A stretch of DNA of 64,000 nt from Helicostylum pulchrum (lineage: Eukaryota; Mucoromycota; Mucoromycetes; Mucorales; Mucoraceae), in contig JAIXMO010000002.1 of NCBI GenBank assembly GCA_025677825.1, positions 248,001-312,000 of the forward strand. The letters run 5' to 3'. Below are positions 10,678-20,922 of the stretch, piece by piece (the first letter of the stretch is position 1; the number at the start of each line of letters is the position of its first letter). The translations under genes and the position numbers were made by a program. The notes under the pieces are model-generated. The model was not told where the DNA came from and did not search any database. It saw only the letters and a program-made list of their open reading frames with translations.

Positions 10678-12204
10678 ATGTGCTATTTTTTCTACTATAA
10701 GAAGATCCAAATACTAAAAGACGAAACTGATGAATTTTTGTACGAAGAAAGAATCGACGTAGCTCACTATACTATACCAAAATTATCGAACAAACTATTG
10801 CAACCTATTCTTCAGCAAGAACCATTTTCATATAAGGCGTTTCAAGTGGGTGTTTTATATCATGTATATAGCAAAAATTATGGGGTTCGCTTTGGAATGC
10901 AAGATGGTCACTTATCTTGCAAATTTAATAACAAGCTTTATCAGATTCAATCGACAAAGAAGCCGTGTTTCCACTTTTAAAAAAGGGAAATAAAATAAAC
11001 AATACTCAAATAAAGCGAGTATTTTATTTGAGTTCTAGTTCAAGTATCAATTTAAATACGGAAAATTCAAACAATTACGGTTTTTCATTTAGAAGTGTTT
11101 ACAGCAACTGTACCAGCGTTAATATAATAGAGCCGGATGATCGTGAGTTACAAACCCCTCCTTCCAAGAAGCATAATAGGTAAACGAAAAAATCAAAAAT
11201 ATACCATTCATATTTCTTATTTATGATTTTTTTTTGATGATAGGACAATTCCCTCTGATCGTCCTCTCGTATTGAAGCCCTTAGCACATCTTAATGAAAG
11301 AAGCTCTTCTGTATCTAATCGTACCACGGAACAACATGTAATAGGTTGAACAACCTATTAAACAACATGTCGTTCAACCTACTATAAACAGTCAAGACGA
11401 CATTTGGGCTTGCTAGGCTTTGAACCTGGAACATGATTCCATTCACAAGTACAGTTTGGAACGGCTCGGCATAATTCAATGTGGACATCAAGTAGAATGC
11501 TGGGACCTCTACCCTGATGATCTATATAACTTGCTGGTAGATAATTCCACTACAATGACCAACCCTGTCTCCAACAATGCCGAATACTTTGACCCACCAT
11601 CTTTAACGAGACGTCAAACAAATCTTTAATGTCGAGATTATTACATGACATTGATAACGGTACCGGACAAGACCCTGAGGAGGTCTGGATCTTATCAATT
11701 TGATGAAGAAGGTAAAATCACCAAGAAGGACCATATAAAAGCTGGTTATGGAGTAGCCCCAATACTTAATGATATTGCAGGCGACTACAAATTTCAAAGT
11801 TTGTGTGTTCTTCTTACATGCAAAGAAAGACAAGAAAGACAAGTTACGGTTCTGGAGTTTTGAAATGTCAGCCCGCTGGTCTCTCTACGTGATGGGCTTG
11901 CCGAATCGTGTAGTCATCTTCCGACAACTGCGCTTCGTGCCAGTCACCGATTGAATCCCTTTGCGTTGAATTGCGGAGTTTAAGAACAATGCTACAACAA
12001 ACTGTTACAGCAATCGACAACGTAAGACAATCACACATCGTCAACCAACGAATGTACAATCGTTCCCGAAGACATTTCCGAGGCTTGATACCTACTTTAT
12101 TAAAGGACAGCTTGAAGATTAATCCCGACGTTAAGCTTGACGTAGACTACATTCCTAGGTATGACGAACTCGTCATTGACAGCTCGCTCTTAACTCTTTT
12201 GTGA
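10678..12204 (+). pseudogene. decayed multi-exon gene of unrecognised family
   Basis: Several plausible protein segments lie in order on the plus strand but in different frames. They are KDETDEFLYEERIDVAHYTI (10690-10975), an exon ending SKKHNR at 11181, an intron 11182-11230 with a GATAG acceptor that continues in frame as TIPSDRPLVLKPLAHLNERS, a stop at 11414, GIIQCGHQVECWDLYPDD, DEEGKITKKDHIKAGYG, DKLRFWSFEMSARWSLYVMG and LRTMLQQTVTAIDNVRQSH to 12204. Internal stops, at least three frame changes and a 31-bp palindromic insertion at 11340-11370 separate them. I do not recognise the family. The lengths and order suggest one ancestral protein of roughly 400 residues. Confidence 0.5.
11331..11370. 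repeat. palindromic 31-bp insertion with flanking 9-bp duplication
   Basis: The 9-mer ACAACATGT occurs at 11331-11339 and again at 11362-11370. Between them is a palindrome with arms TAATAGGTTG and CAACCTATTA around AA. Removing 31 bp restores the frame so that TTEQH runs on into VVQPTINSQDD. The insertion therefore appears to have broken the gene. Confidence 0.6.
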
Positions 12205-12557
12205 TTTTATCTTTACAACTAGCTCGTAGGGGGGAAAGTGGCGGTCTAGTTATGCTGTCGTCCATTCCTCTTTCAATACCATTTTCGCCAAACATTATCC
12301 CCTATTTTTTTTTTTTTTTTTTTTTTTTGTCTTATTCATATTTTACCCCACTGACGCAGAATAAACAAACATATTTTTATCAGTTCATAAAAAGATTGAA
12401 ACCGCTTTTGAGACTATTTACAACATTTCAGGTCGCGTTTTTTAATAATGTATATTCAACTCAGAATATACACGCTCCTACCTAAAAACCCTTTGTTTCA
12501 AATTTTAAGAGATGGCGTGATTTAATATTATTTTTTTATTATGCAAAAGGAAATGAA
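12205..12557. other. gene-free spacer
   Basis: It lies between the decayed gene and the 3' end of the hexokinase-like gene. It has a T-run at 12306-12328. A little more of the decayed gene may extend into 12205-12290, but nothing can be defended. Confidence 0.5.
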
Positions 12558-14158
12558 TTATTTTTGAGTGGCGGCAAGCATGGCAGCAATAGCAGCACCA
12601 ATACCATTGCCATCACGTGTAATCTATATAATAACCAATTTTTAATACACTTCTCTCTCTTATATAAAAAAATAAAAATACTTACGCCAACGTTAATATG
12701 GTCTACGTGGTCACCATAAATACTCTTTAAAGCGTCATTGACACGTCTGGGAAAGTTGGGGAAATGTTCATACACAGAACCTTCCATACCTTTTTTTTTT
12801 AAAAAAAAAAAGAGAAGCGTTTTTTAATACCTTATCTCTACCACACAACACCCAATATATATACTTACTAATTGTTAAACCTTGATCAAGCGCTTCAGTT
12901 TCATCAATAATAGCGCTCATAGCCCCAGCAACAAGTCTTGCGGCTCTTTGCGAAACGAGCTCACAAACGGTTCTTGTAATTTGACGATCGGATAAGGTCG
13001 TTGAGGGTAAATTCATGATGGACTCCAAGATATGTTGGGTAGCTTCCAAATCGGGCGTATCATCCGCGCCAATGGCGCTCATGTACGAGGCTTCAAACCG
13101 ATAAGGCGTATTTAACTCGTTGGTATACTGACCGTCAAAGATAAGTCTTCTATCCAAAAAATCGACCAAAATAATCCGAGCAATTTCTCCTAGATAGAGA
13201 CCAGATACCATTTTTTCAAAGACTTGTACACCTGGGTTGATTGACTGACGGTTGACACGGTTATCGTAAAAGGTACGAGGCAAAAGGGCTAAATTCTTAT
13301 CTGCAAAAGCACCCCACTCTGTATTGACGGTGGTGAAGCCATCGGGATTTCCTGGGAGACGGAACTTTATCTTTTCGACTTTTTCAAGTTTCTCCCAGTA
13401 CGCAGCGTTGGTTCCCGTGCTGATGGTACAGGCCATCAGGGTATCGAGGCATCGGTACGAGTGCGCAAGCAAGCAACCCACAGCGCCATTGACCACAGCG
13501 TCTACATTGACATTGATGTGGCGGCGTCGGAACCCGATTTGTAAAAGCTCTGCAATGTTTTTATTATCTGCGCCTGTAATCTCGAAATCTTTTGTCCATT
13601 TGATAACATATGCCTTGTTGATGGCGGTTTGCTTTAACGGGAAAGATAGTACAAAGCCAAGTGCTAAAGGGGTTTGGATATCGTATTTACCAACAAAGGA
13701 TAAAAAGGAGTCGACACATTCCACTAGGAAATCAATCATGTGTGCAATAGAACCCTTTTTCAAGTGCTCGGCTATGACGTATTTTTGTTGACGGGTACTG
13801 ATACGACCTTGTCCGTGCAAGTTTACAAGATAGATACGAATATTTGAACCTTTTTGTTACATATTAGTATTTTTTTTTTGTTTATATTACGTTAAAAAAG
13901 TTTACCGCTTAATTCAAGACCAAGATATTCACCGGTTTCTTGACCAGTGGGGTGTCGAAAGATCCAGGAAGGTAACATGCTCATATTACTTTGGTCTGAC
14001 TTGAGACCCTTTTTCATCTCATGACGTAAGTCGTCACGAAACTTCTTTAGCTCTTCGGTGGTTAATTTGAAATGTTCCCTAAGTTCCTCTATTGCTTCAA
14101 TTTGTGCATCGGATCCAGTTAAAGGGCCTTTGGAGAATGATTTTCTTGGTTGCGACAT
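12558..14158 (-). CDS. hexokinase-family protein lacking the catalytic aspartate (pseudo-hexokinase)
   Basis: Exons 14158-13906, 13849-12869, 12789-12686 and 12623-12558 encode 467 residues, the usual hexokinase length. The whole hexokinase fold is traceable: ETGEYLGLELSG, LSFPLKQTAINKAYVIKWTK, VNTEWGAFAD, NPGVQVFEKMVSGLYLGE, TPYRFEASYMS, GSVYEHFPNF and a C-terminal DGNGIGAA. Key catalytic positions have changed. The family NDTVGT motif reads NGAVGC, so the catalytic base Asp is Gly206. The phosphate-1 loop LGGTN reads LSGSN, and GTGSNA reads STGTNA. It is therefore probably not a sugar kinase. By analogy with inactive fungal hexokinase homologues (Aspergillus HxkC/HxkD) it may be a sugar-signalling or regulatory protein; that role is inference. 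Start is the MSQPRK methionine, since the longer frame upstream runs through a T-run. Confidence 0.9.
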
Positions 14159-14493
14159 TTTTGTTATTAAAAAGAGAAAGGAAAAAAAAAAAAAAAAAAA
14201 AGACCTTTTTACTTTAATGAAATGCATTGTTTTTTTCAACTTCCGTAAAACGGGAAAAAAAAAAAAAGATAAGCCAATAAAACGTTACTCGGTAAAAAAA
14301 AAGTTGCGAAAAGGAAATTTTAACATTATTACGTCAATGCTTTGAACGTCATTTTTATTAGATCAAAAAGGGTTACTTTTTGACAATTGTCATGGTCTTT
14401 TTTTTTTTTTTTTATTAATATTCGTGTATCTGTTGTACTAATTAAACTACATAAATCATTTTTTTTAAAAAAAAAAAGTTTTTTTTTTTTTTA
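14159..14493. other. gene-free spacer between minus-strand genes
   Basis: The upstream region of the hexokinase-like gene and downstream region of the oxysterol-binding gene. It is dominated by A- and T-runs, including a T-run/A-run/T-run block at 14459-14492. No gene seen. Confidence 0.6.
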
Positions 14494-15586
14494 TTACTGT
14501 AATGCACCCTTGAAAACCCAATTACCAGTAGTAGCAGGAGTATATTTGGACTTGACAGTTGAGGTCAACATACGTTGAAGAGTAGAGATACTAGGCTCAT
14601 CTTCCACCCAATGAAAGTACGTAGGTTCCCACTCTTGTCCAGCTTCTTGACGAGCCGCTCTTTCTTCACGCTGTTTATTTTCGATTCTAGCCTTTTCAAC
14701 ACTAGCGGTATTGGTATCGTTTGCCTTGATAGCATCCGTGACCTTTTGCCAGAGCTTACGACTCTCCATTTCATTTTGTTGATCCAACTCTGTCACCTTC
14801 ATGGGAGCAGGAGTTAAAGCGGTAACGTCCAAAAAGGGAGTACTTGTCTTTGACCCATAAGGTGTGATTGTTGATTTACCACTCCACTGACCTTCAATCT
14901 TGTAAATGTATTCCTTCGAGTTACCACCGTTACGACGCACATAGCACTTGAAATGATTACGCTCACCAGAGATCCAACCACGCGAGGTATATTCAATGGA
15001 ACAGTATAACCCAGTAGAAGATTGAATGTAAGAATTACCTGTTAATTCAACATAAGGGGCAGCATACCAAATACCATTTACGGTAATGGAAGGACAAGTG
15101 TACATGTATTTTTCATTATCACGTTGATTCAAGGTAACCAAACTTTGACCGACTTGATCTACAATTAAAGAAGTGCCGGAGAAACGAGTCTTTTGGCCAG
15201 TATGACCGTTCAAGGTCAAGCCTGCGTTTTGGTTTGTGATTTGGAAGCCGGTCACGGGAGGATGATGAGACACCTGTTCGACTAAAACGTCGGTGTCGCC
15301 TGTACCTCCAACATCGCCCCAAGCCATCTTGAATTGCTCGCCCAAGACTGGGTTGTAAGGCTTCTTTTCCCATTCTCCTTTAGGTACACGGCGGGAATAA
15401 GACGCATGTAAAGACGAAATAAACCACTTTACAAAAGCTACCATGCGTTCAACTTCATCATCTGATTTGGTAATGGCGGTAAAGAGCTCCGGTTGTTGTG
15501 TCCAATACTCACTTTATTTAAATTTATATTGGTTAGAATTTCAAGATTTTTCCCTAGTATCTCCTTCTTCTTCCACACATGTATAC

Positions 15587-15656
<70 letters not shown>

Positions 15657-15837
15657 ATTTTATAACTTACGTGTATTCAATTAAAGAGACTGGCGCTAAA
15701 AGAAAAGTAGGACAGGTTAAAGAAGAAAGGTCTCCAGAGAAAGAAGCCAAAGACTTTAAGAAGGAGTGAAAAGCACTCTTTTGTTCTTGGGGGATTTTAT
15801 CAACGTTATTCACTTCGTCGTTATTTGGTGCAGACAT
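14494..15837 (-). CDS. oxysterol-binding protein, Osh4/Kes1-like
   Basis: Exons 15837-15671 and 15511-14494 encode 394 residues, a size matching the short Osh4/Kes1 class with only the lipid-binding ORD domain. These proteins exchange sterol and PI4P between membranes and restrain Golgi export. The family signature EQVSHHPP is at residues 134-141, preceded by KPYNPVLGEQF. The PI4P-contacting histidine pair lies in the signature. An N-terminal lid-like segment rich in Ser and Phe (FHSFLKSLASFSGDLSSL) is present. There are no PH or ankyrin domains. The single intron contains a long CA/GT microsatellite. A TATAAATA box lies upstream on the minus strand at 15927-15920. Confidence 0.95.
15590..15649. 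repeat. (CA)n microsatellite in an intron
   Basis: About 30 uninterrupted CA units inside the only intron of the oxysterol-binding gene, occupying over a third of that 159-nt intron. On the transcribed strand it is (GT)n. Confidence 0.95.
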
Positions 15838-15919
15838 GTTTGTATATGTATATATGTATTTTTTTTTTTTTGGTAAAGAAAAAAAAAGGAATAAAGTAAA
15901 AAGGAATAATAAAAAAAAC

Positions 15920-15927
15920 TATTTATA
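15920..15927 (-). promoter_or_regulatory. TATA box of the oxysterol-binding gene
   Basis: TATAAATA on the minus strand, about 83 nt upstream of the ATG at 15837. Confidence 0.5.
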
Positions 15928-16049
15928 CGCGCGCATTTTTTTGCAAGAAAAAAAATTACGTCACAGACCATGCCTTATTTAAGTCAGTGCTGGCCAATAC
16001 AATCATTTGCTTTTTTTTTAAAAATAGTGCGCCAAGAAAAAAAATATTT

Positions 16050-18140
16050 TTATTTGGTATGATTTGGAACAGTTGCAGGTTGAATAGGAGCTTGAAGAAA
16101 CATGTTGGAATCGGTTTGGTTACCTGATATATCCAGTAAACTATAAGGGAAACAGTTAATAACGAACAAAAAGAAAGCTAAAAAAAAAAAAGAAACTTAC
16201 TGATCTATGGATTTAGCTAAATCACCTTGATTTGTCTTTAAAATAAGGTCACACACACCGTCATCAACATTGGTAAACATATTATTTAATATTTCAAGGT
16301 TCTCCATAAAGTGCAGTCTCTGTACCTCGATTGGATCTGGATGATGATTCAATTGCGATCTAGCAGCAGCAGCTGGTATAGTAGTAATGGGTTGAAATTC
16401 ATCTGGGCTCTGTGGTCTACTACTACTACTATCACTGAGCCCTTGAAATATCTTACCGACAAAACTTAGTGGTCTTTGCATTGTCTTTTGTGCAAATTGA
16501 CTTCCGCGTTCTAATAAAGCTGACGCTTTAGCAGGATCCAGTAGTAAAGGTTGAGACTGTATGCGCGATGGGTGCACGGTGTTTTCATAGTTGATTTGTT
16601 GTTTGTCAATGGTCACTGAGGGTCGTTCTCGCTTTAGTTCCGTCATGGTTCTTTCAATGTTGTTGTCGAATTCTTCTTTTGTAATTGATAATGAATTCGC
16701 TTCCATCGTTTCAATAAATGATATAGCACCCATCTAATTTAAGAGTTAATTTTTATATTGCAAACAAACATTGTAACATTGTTTTTTACCAAATTTGTCA
16801 AGTAATAACCCGATTCCGCTTGTAACTGATCTGGATTTCTAAACCGATAAATATACCTTTTTTATGAAGTATAAGAAACAGATATTCGCTTTTTTTTTAA
16901 GTAGTACTTACTGGACGTTGGAGACAAGCCTGGGTGGATTAGCTCGAATGACAACATAAATTAAAATGGGCAAGAATTTATCTGCACCCGCATCGCCTTC
17001 AACATGCTTGATCAGTCCAAAAATTACTTTACAGCAGTTTAAAATACAAATCAACTTGTCTCGTGGTGCTTTATACGTATTGATTTTCAGTATTTCTTTT
17101 TAATATGCGTTAGTATAAACTTTCTATAAAAAAGTAATATATTTTTTTTTACCAGACTCAGCAAAGGATAAAAATGATTCATTGTGCTCTGTTTCGGGTA
17201 TATCAAGATGCTTCTCGCGTATCCATCGAAATATACTAATCTTTTGGTATATAATCTCGTCTCTTTCTTTATCATCTGTTGTATCTGTGCAAAAGGTGCT
17301 TGAAGTGATATAGTTTAAGTAAGATTATACTCATTTTTTTGGTTTTATTTACTCACACATGGTATAGCCTGTTCATCACTAATTTCTCCATTCCTTCTTT
17401 TGCATTTCCAAATTCTTGTTCAGGAATATCTTTCCAAACGTCACACTCTCTCATTTTTACAAATATAAACTAACGTATTAAAAAAGGGGTTAAATTAGAT
17501 ATAAACTAGCTCCTAAAAAAACTTACATCCAAAAAGTCTTGAATGATTTTAATTTGTTCATTTGCAGTCCATGCTCTACGATCAAACGCTTGTAAAAAAC
17601 TAATATATAACATTATCAATTATACACGCAAAGAATCCAAACAATGAAATCAAGTTTACCTTTTGAAATAACGAGTGATAGGTTTTGCATTGCGAGTTCT
17701 CATTTGCTCTAAAAATCGATTAAAATCAAACGGTATTTCTTGTTGAGGCATATCCGTTACAATTTGTAAATCATTGGTGGTGGTAGAAAGAGAAGGGCGT
17801 CTCATATCTTGTTGTGTTGGATTCGCATCTATTTTTTTAAAAAAAAGAATCCCTTCTTTTAATGCCCGCTGTTTTATGCCTCTTTTTAATTATTTTATTT
17901 TACCGTTGAATTGGTTAAAAATATGATCCATTTCTTCAGTATGAACAGCTGGTGTAGATACAGCTGGCGTACTAAAAAAAAAAAAAAAAATTGGGGTTTT
18001 TTTTTAAAAAAGGTACAACAAAAAATAAAAAGATCTTACGACTCATCTAATACTTCCTCTTGTCTATCATCAAGTACTTTTAGTTTCTCATCAAACTCTT
18101 CAAACAAGTCATCTACTTCATGTTCATCTTTTGGTTTCAT
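16050..18140 (-). CDS. VPS9: Vps9-domain Rab5-family exchange factor with CUE domain
   Basis: Ten exons: 18140-18040, 17971-17904, 17828-17660, 17599-17527, 17469-17357, 17298-17153, 17095-16912, 16838-16790, 16733-16201, 16140-16050. They encode 508 residues. Vps9 proteins load GTP on Rab5/Vps21 GTPases on early endosomes. The helical bundle start FDFNRFLEQMR is followed by AWTANEQIKIIQDFLD, EGMEKLVMNRLY, and the VPS9 core YKAPRDKLICILNCCKVIF, KFLPILIYVVIRANPPRL and AESGYYLTNLMGAISFIE. Residues about 443-482 (ENLEILNNMF ... DISG) read as a ubiquitin-binding CUE domain, as in yeast Vps9. A long Ser/Pro-rich linker separates the two. All ten junctions preserve frame. Exon 17357's donor choice (GTGAGT) is the least certain. 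Confidence 0.93.
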
Positions 18141-18513
18141 TATAGTTTATAGTAGGTTTTATTTTAGAGTTATAAAGGTACAACTCATATAAATCCCTCT
18201 TTTTTTTTTCTTTGTGTTCTCCAAACCCAATTAGGGATACATAGTCACATTTCAAAAATGACGTATACTGAATTGTTACTTTAAAAGACGTATGCTTTCT
18301 CTTATCATGTAGCTTCTTTTGACTGCAAGTGAAAAACTAAGTATACGGACAAAGATGTTTAAATATGTTTCTTGTGTGTGTGTGCGCGTAATAGGTACAT
18401 ATAAAAAACCAATTTTTTTTTTGTTAAGCCGCTCTCTTATAAAAATACATGTGAAAATAGGGGTTTTTTTGTTTTAGTGTATTTATTTAAAATAAAAGGG
18501 AATAGATGTCAAT
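18141..18513. other. gene-free spacer
   Basis: The upstream region of the Vps9 gene and 3' flank of the acyl-CoA-binding gene. It holds a short GT-rich stretch at 18375-18390. No gene seen. Confidence 0.6.
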
Positions 18514-18975
18514 TTATTGCTTGGCCTTAAGAGACTCAACGAAAGCAACGTATTGCTTCTCAGCATCTTCTTGAGAGGTACCTTTAAAATATATAATTTC
18601 ACGTTAATACTCTTTCCCTTTTTTACTCTTTTATCCTCGTATTCTTACCCTTAACAGCGGTCCAAGCATCCCACTTGTAACGACCCTTGATATCAAAAGT
18701 AGGCTTGGCTACACACATACACAAAAAGTGTTAGTTATCATCAAAAAAACCTTGTACAGAAAATAAAATAAAAAAGACTTACAGGTGGTGTTATCACCAA
18801 CAGTAGCTTGCTTGAACAAAGCGTACAACTTTAAGAGATCATCGTTGGAAGGCTTAACAGTGAGCTTTTGGGCTTCCTCAGCGGCAGTGTTGAATTCCTG
18901 ATAATCAAAAAAAATTAATATAAAGGTTGCGTTAAAATTAACTAAAAAAAAAAAAAAACTTACAGCAGAAGGCAT
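18514..18975 (-). CDS. ACB1: acyl-CoA-binding protein
   Basis: Exons 18975-18964 (only 12 nt), 18897-18783, 18708-18649 and 18581-18514 encode 84 residues, the standard ACBP size. ACBP binds long-chain acyl-CoA esters and carries them in the cytosol. The four-helix family pattern is intact: FNTAAEEAQKL, SNDDLLKLYALFKQATVGD, and the ligand-binding KGRYKWDAWTAVKG, followed by EDAEKQYVAFVESL. The conserved Tyr and Lys of the acyl-CoA headgroup site are in LYALFKQAT and KWDAW. A TATAAAAA element lies about 60 nt upstream. A four-exon structure for so short a protein is typical of this genome. Confidence 0.96.
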
Positions 18976-19839
18976 TTTTAAATAAAAAAGATTTAGGTAA
19001 AAGAGTAAAAACAAAAAGAAAAAATTAGATATTTTTATACACCCACCAAAAACTGAGTTGTTGTTGTCTTCACCCCCTGGTCATGTGTGTGCGTTACTTG
19101 AACGGTGCTTAAAGTGGCATGAATTTAACAATTCTTGGGGGAAAAGTGTGTATGTCTGTTGAGCGTTTTTACCCAACAAAACCGAATCATTTACATCACG
19201 TAACATTTACTTGTATTTCACAGCTTAACTATACGTTGCTCTTTGGTCGTTGATTAATTTCTCTCTGTCATATGAAAGTGCACGTTTCGGTCCAAATCAA
19301 ATGTAACACATGCTGATAAATTTAAAATAGATGGAGCTTTAAAAAAAAAAGCAGAGGAGGGCGTGTAGTGTATTATGCCCCCCTCCTCAGGTTCCCGTGT
19401 AGCTGTGTACAAGTTTTTATTTTACTTGATTTTAATCTCTACCAAAACATTACACATATTTTGTGTCTTCAGCATAACTTGTTGTCTAGCTAAAAAGGCT
19501 CACTCGTGGTCTAATTGTATAAACCTAACCGTCGTAATCGTCGATCTTTATTAGAACCAATCACAACCAGAAAAAAAAACTATTGTTTGTCGTTTCTGTG
19601 TCTGCATGAAATGGTTTTATCATAACTTTACGCCACCTACACTTGATTTATGAGTGTTTTTTTTATTATCTCAAAATTACATCATTCATGATTAATATAG
19701 CGAAAAAGTATTTTTTTTATTAGTTTTTTTTTTTTTTTGTTTGTTAAAAGAGAGTGAGAAAAAAAAAAGCTATTATTATTTGCGGTAAAAGAAAGAATGT
19801 TTTTTTTCATAAAGAAAAAAAGAAAGAAATAAACTCTTT
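18976..19839. other. gene-free spacer
   Basis: The promoter region of the acyl-CoA-binding gene and 3' flank of the Hsp20 gene. AT-rich with scattered homopolymers; no coding segment recognised. Confidence 0.55.
19034..19041 (-). promoter_or_regulatory. TATA element of the acyl-CoA-binding gene
   Basis: TATAAAAA on the minus strand, about 60 nt upstream of the ATG at 18975, in an otherwise A-rich leader. Confidence 0.4.
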
Positions 19840-20922
19840 TTAGTCAATGTTGATGTGATGAGTAACGCCAGCCTTAGACTTGGGTACAAGTACTTGAAGA
19901 ATACCGTTTTGAAATGTAGCCTTAACTTGTTCACCTTCAATGTTACAAGAGAACGTAAACACTCTTGAAAAGTACTCAACCACGTTACGCTCTACGCTCA
20001 AGTAGCGAGCCTTAACAGGTCTTTGACGTTCTTCGGAAACAGCCTCTTCATCACCAGAAGCTTTATCACGACCACCACCAGAAGCTTTATCACCAGAGGC
20101 TTGTTCTTGCTTAACTTGGACTTTCTCCTTTAACTCTTGAGTTTCAGCTTCACCACCTTGAACTTGGCTCTTGATATCTTTGACTTCTTGAGACTTGGTA
20201 GCCTCCATAGCTTGGTACTCCTTTTGAGCCTGTTCAGCCTTCTTCATAGCATCATCCACCTTCTTTTGCTGCTCTTCCGCAGCCTTATTAGCGTCAGACA
20301 CTTGAGCTTGTTTCATTTCAACCTGAACGTTTTTAGCTTGAGTATCAATAAACTCCTTGGCATGACCCAATATAGACTTCTTACGGCCTTGAACAGAAGC
20401 TTGACCAGACTCAGCCTTCTTCTTGGCCTCTTCATCTTCTTGAGCCACCTTTTGAGCGTGAAGTTGACTGGTCTCAGCAGCAGCCTTGGATTCCTTGACT
20501 TGCGTTTCTTGAGCTTGAGCAGCTAATTTACATTTAGCCATCTCAGCTTCCTTGGCTTCAGCAAGACGGGACTTGGATTCAGTGGCGGATACTTTATCAG
20601 TTAAAGAAGCTTGGCATTGTTCGGCTTCTTGAAGGGCTTGTTGGCGCTGTTGCTCAGCTTGCTTTTCTTGAGTGTGGGCTTGCTCGGCTTCTTGGTGCAC
20701 TTGGTGCATACGGCGATGCGTGGAGTGCTCAGAGTCGGAAGATTCGTGGAGTGAACCTGTCAAGACAAGCGTGTTGGCGTTGGTGATGCGAACTTCAATA
20801 TCTTGTTTCTTGTAGCCGGGAAGCTCGGATTCAAGTTGGTAGTAGTCTGACGTTTCAATAGTGTCAGTAACAGGGAAAGAGGTACGAGAGGGGCCCATAA
20901 TAGAAGTGATGGCACGTTGCAT
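19840..20922 (-). CDS. Hsp20-family small heat shock protein split by a ~245-residue charged coiled-coil insert
   Basis: A single-exon gene of 360 residues. Residues 1-61 form the start of an alpha-crystallin domain (DTIETSDYYQLESELPGYKK, DIEVRITNANTLVLTGSLHE). The domain resumes only at residue 306 (RYLSVERNVVEYFSRVFTFS, KATFQNGILQVLVPK). Between them, residues about 62-305 are Glu/Gln/Lys/Ala-rich heptad-like sequence (QEAEQAHTQEKQAEQQ, KKVDDAMKKAEQAQKEYQ) ending in a Gly/Asp-rich linker. The insert sits in the loop between beta-5 and beta-7, which normally carries the dimerisation strand. Small Hsps hold unfolding proteins in large oligomers. The gene is intronless, which suits a heat-induced gene, and heat-shock-like elements lie upstream. 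Start is MQRAIT; the longer frame runs into Phe-rich leader sequence. Confidence 0.88.
   Translation of the reverse strand: MQRAITSIMGPSRTSFPVTDTIETSDYYQLESELPGYKKQDIEVRITNANTLVLTGSLHESSDSEHSTHRRMHQVHQEAEQAHTQEKQAEQQRQQALQEAEQCQASLTDKVSATESKSRLAEAKEAEMAKCKLAAQAQETQVKESKAAAETSQLHAQKVAQEDEEAKKKAESGQASVQGRKKSILGHAKEFIDTQAKNVQVEMKQAQVSDANKAAEEQQKKVDDAMKKAEQAQKEYQAMEATKSQEVKDIKSQVQGGEAETQELKEKVQVKQEQASGDKASGGGRDKASGDEEAVSEERQRPVKARYLSVERNVVEYFSRVFTFSCNIEGEQVKATFQNGILQVLVPKSKAGVTHHINID

Noticed and set aside
13324..13791. Plus-strand 155-codon frame opposite the hexokinase-like gene
   Set aside because: Shadow frame; no start context or domain, and the minus-strand gene is unambiguous.
15443..15769. 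Open frames encoding (TH)n or (CV)n across the CA repeat
   Set aside because: They arise from the microsatellite in the oxysterol-binding gene's intron and have no coding signal outside it.
20137..20526. Plus-strand Leu/Ser-rich frame opposite the Hsp20 insert
   Set aside because: Antisense shadow of the low-complexity coiled-coil coding sequence.
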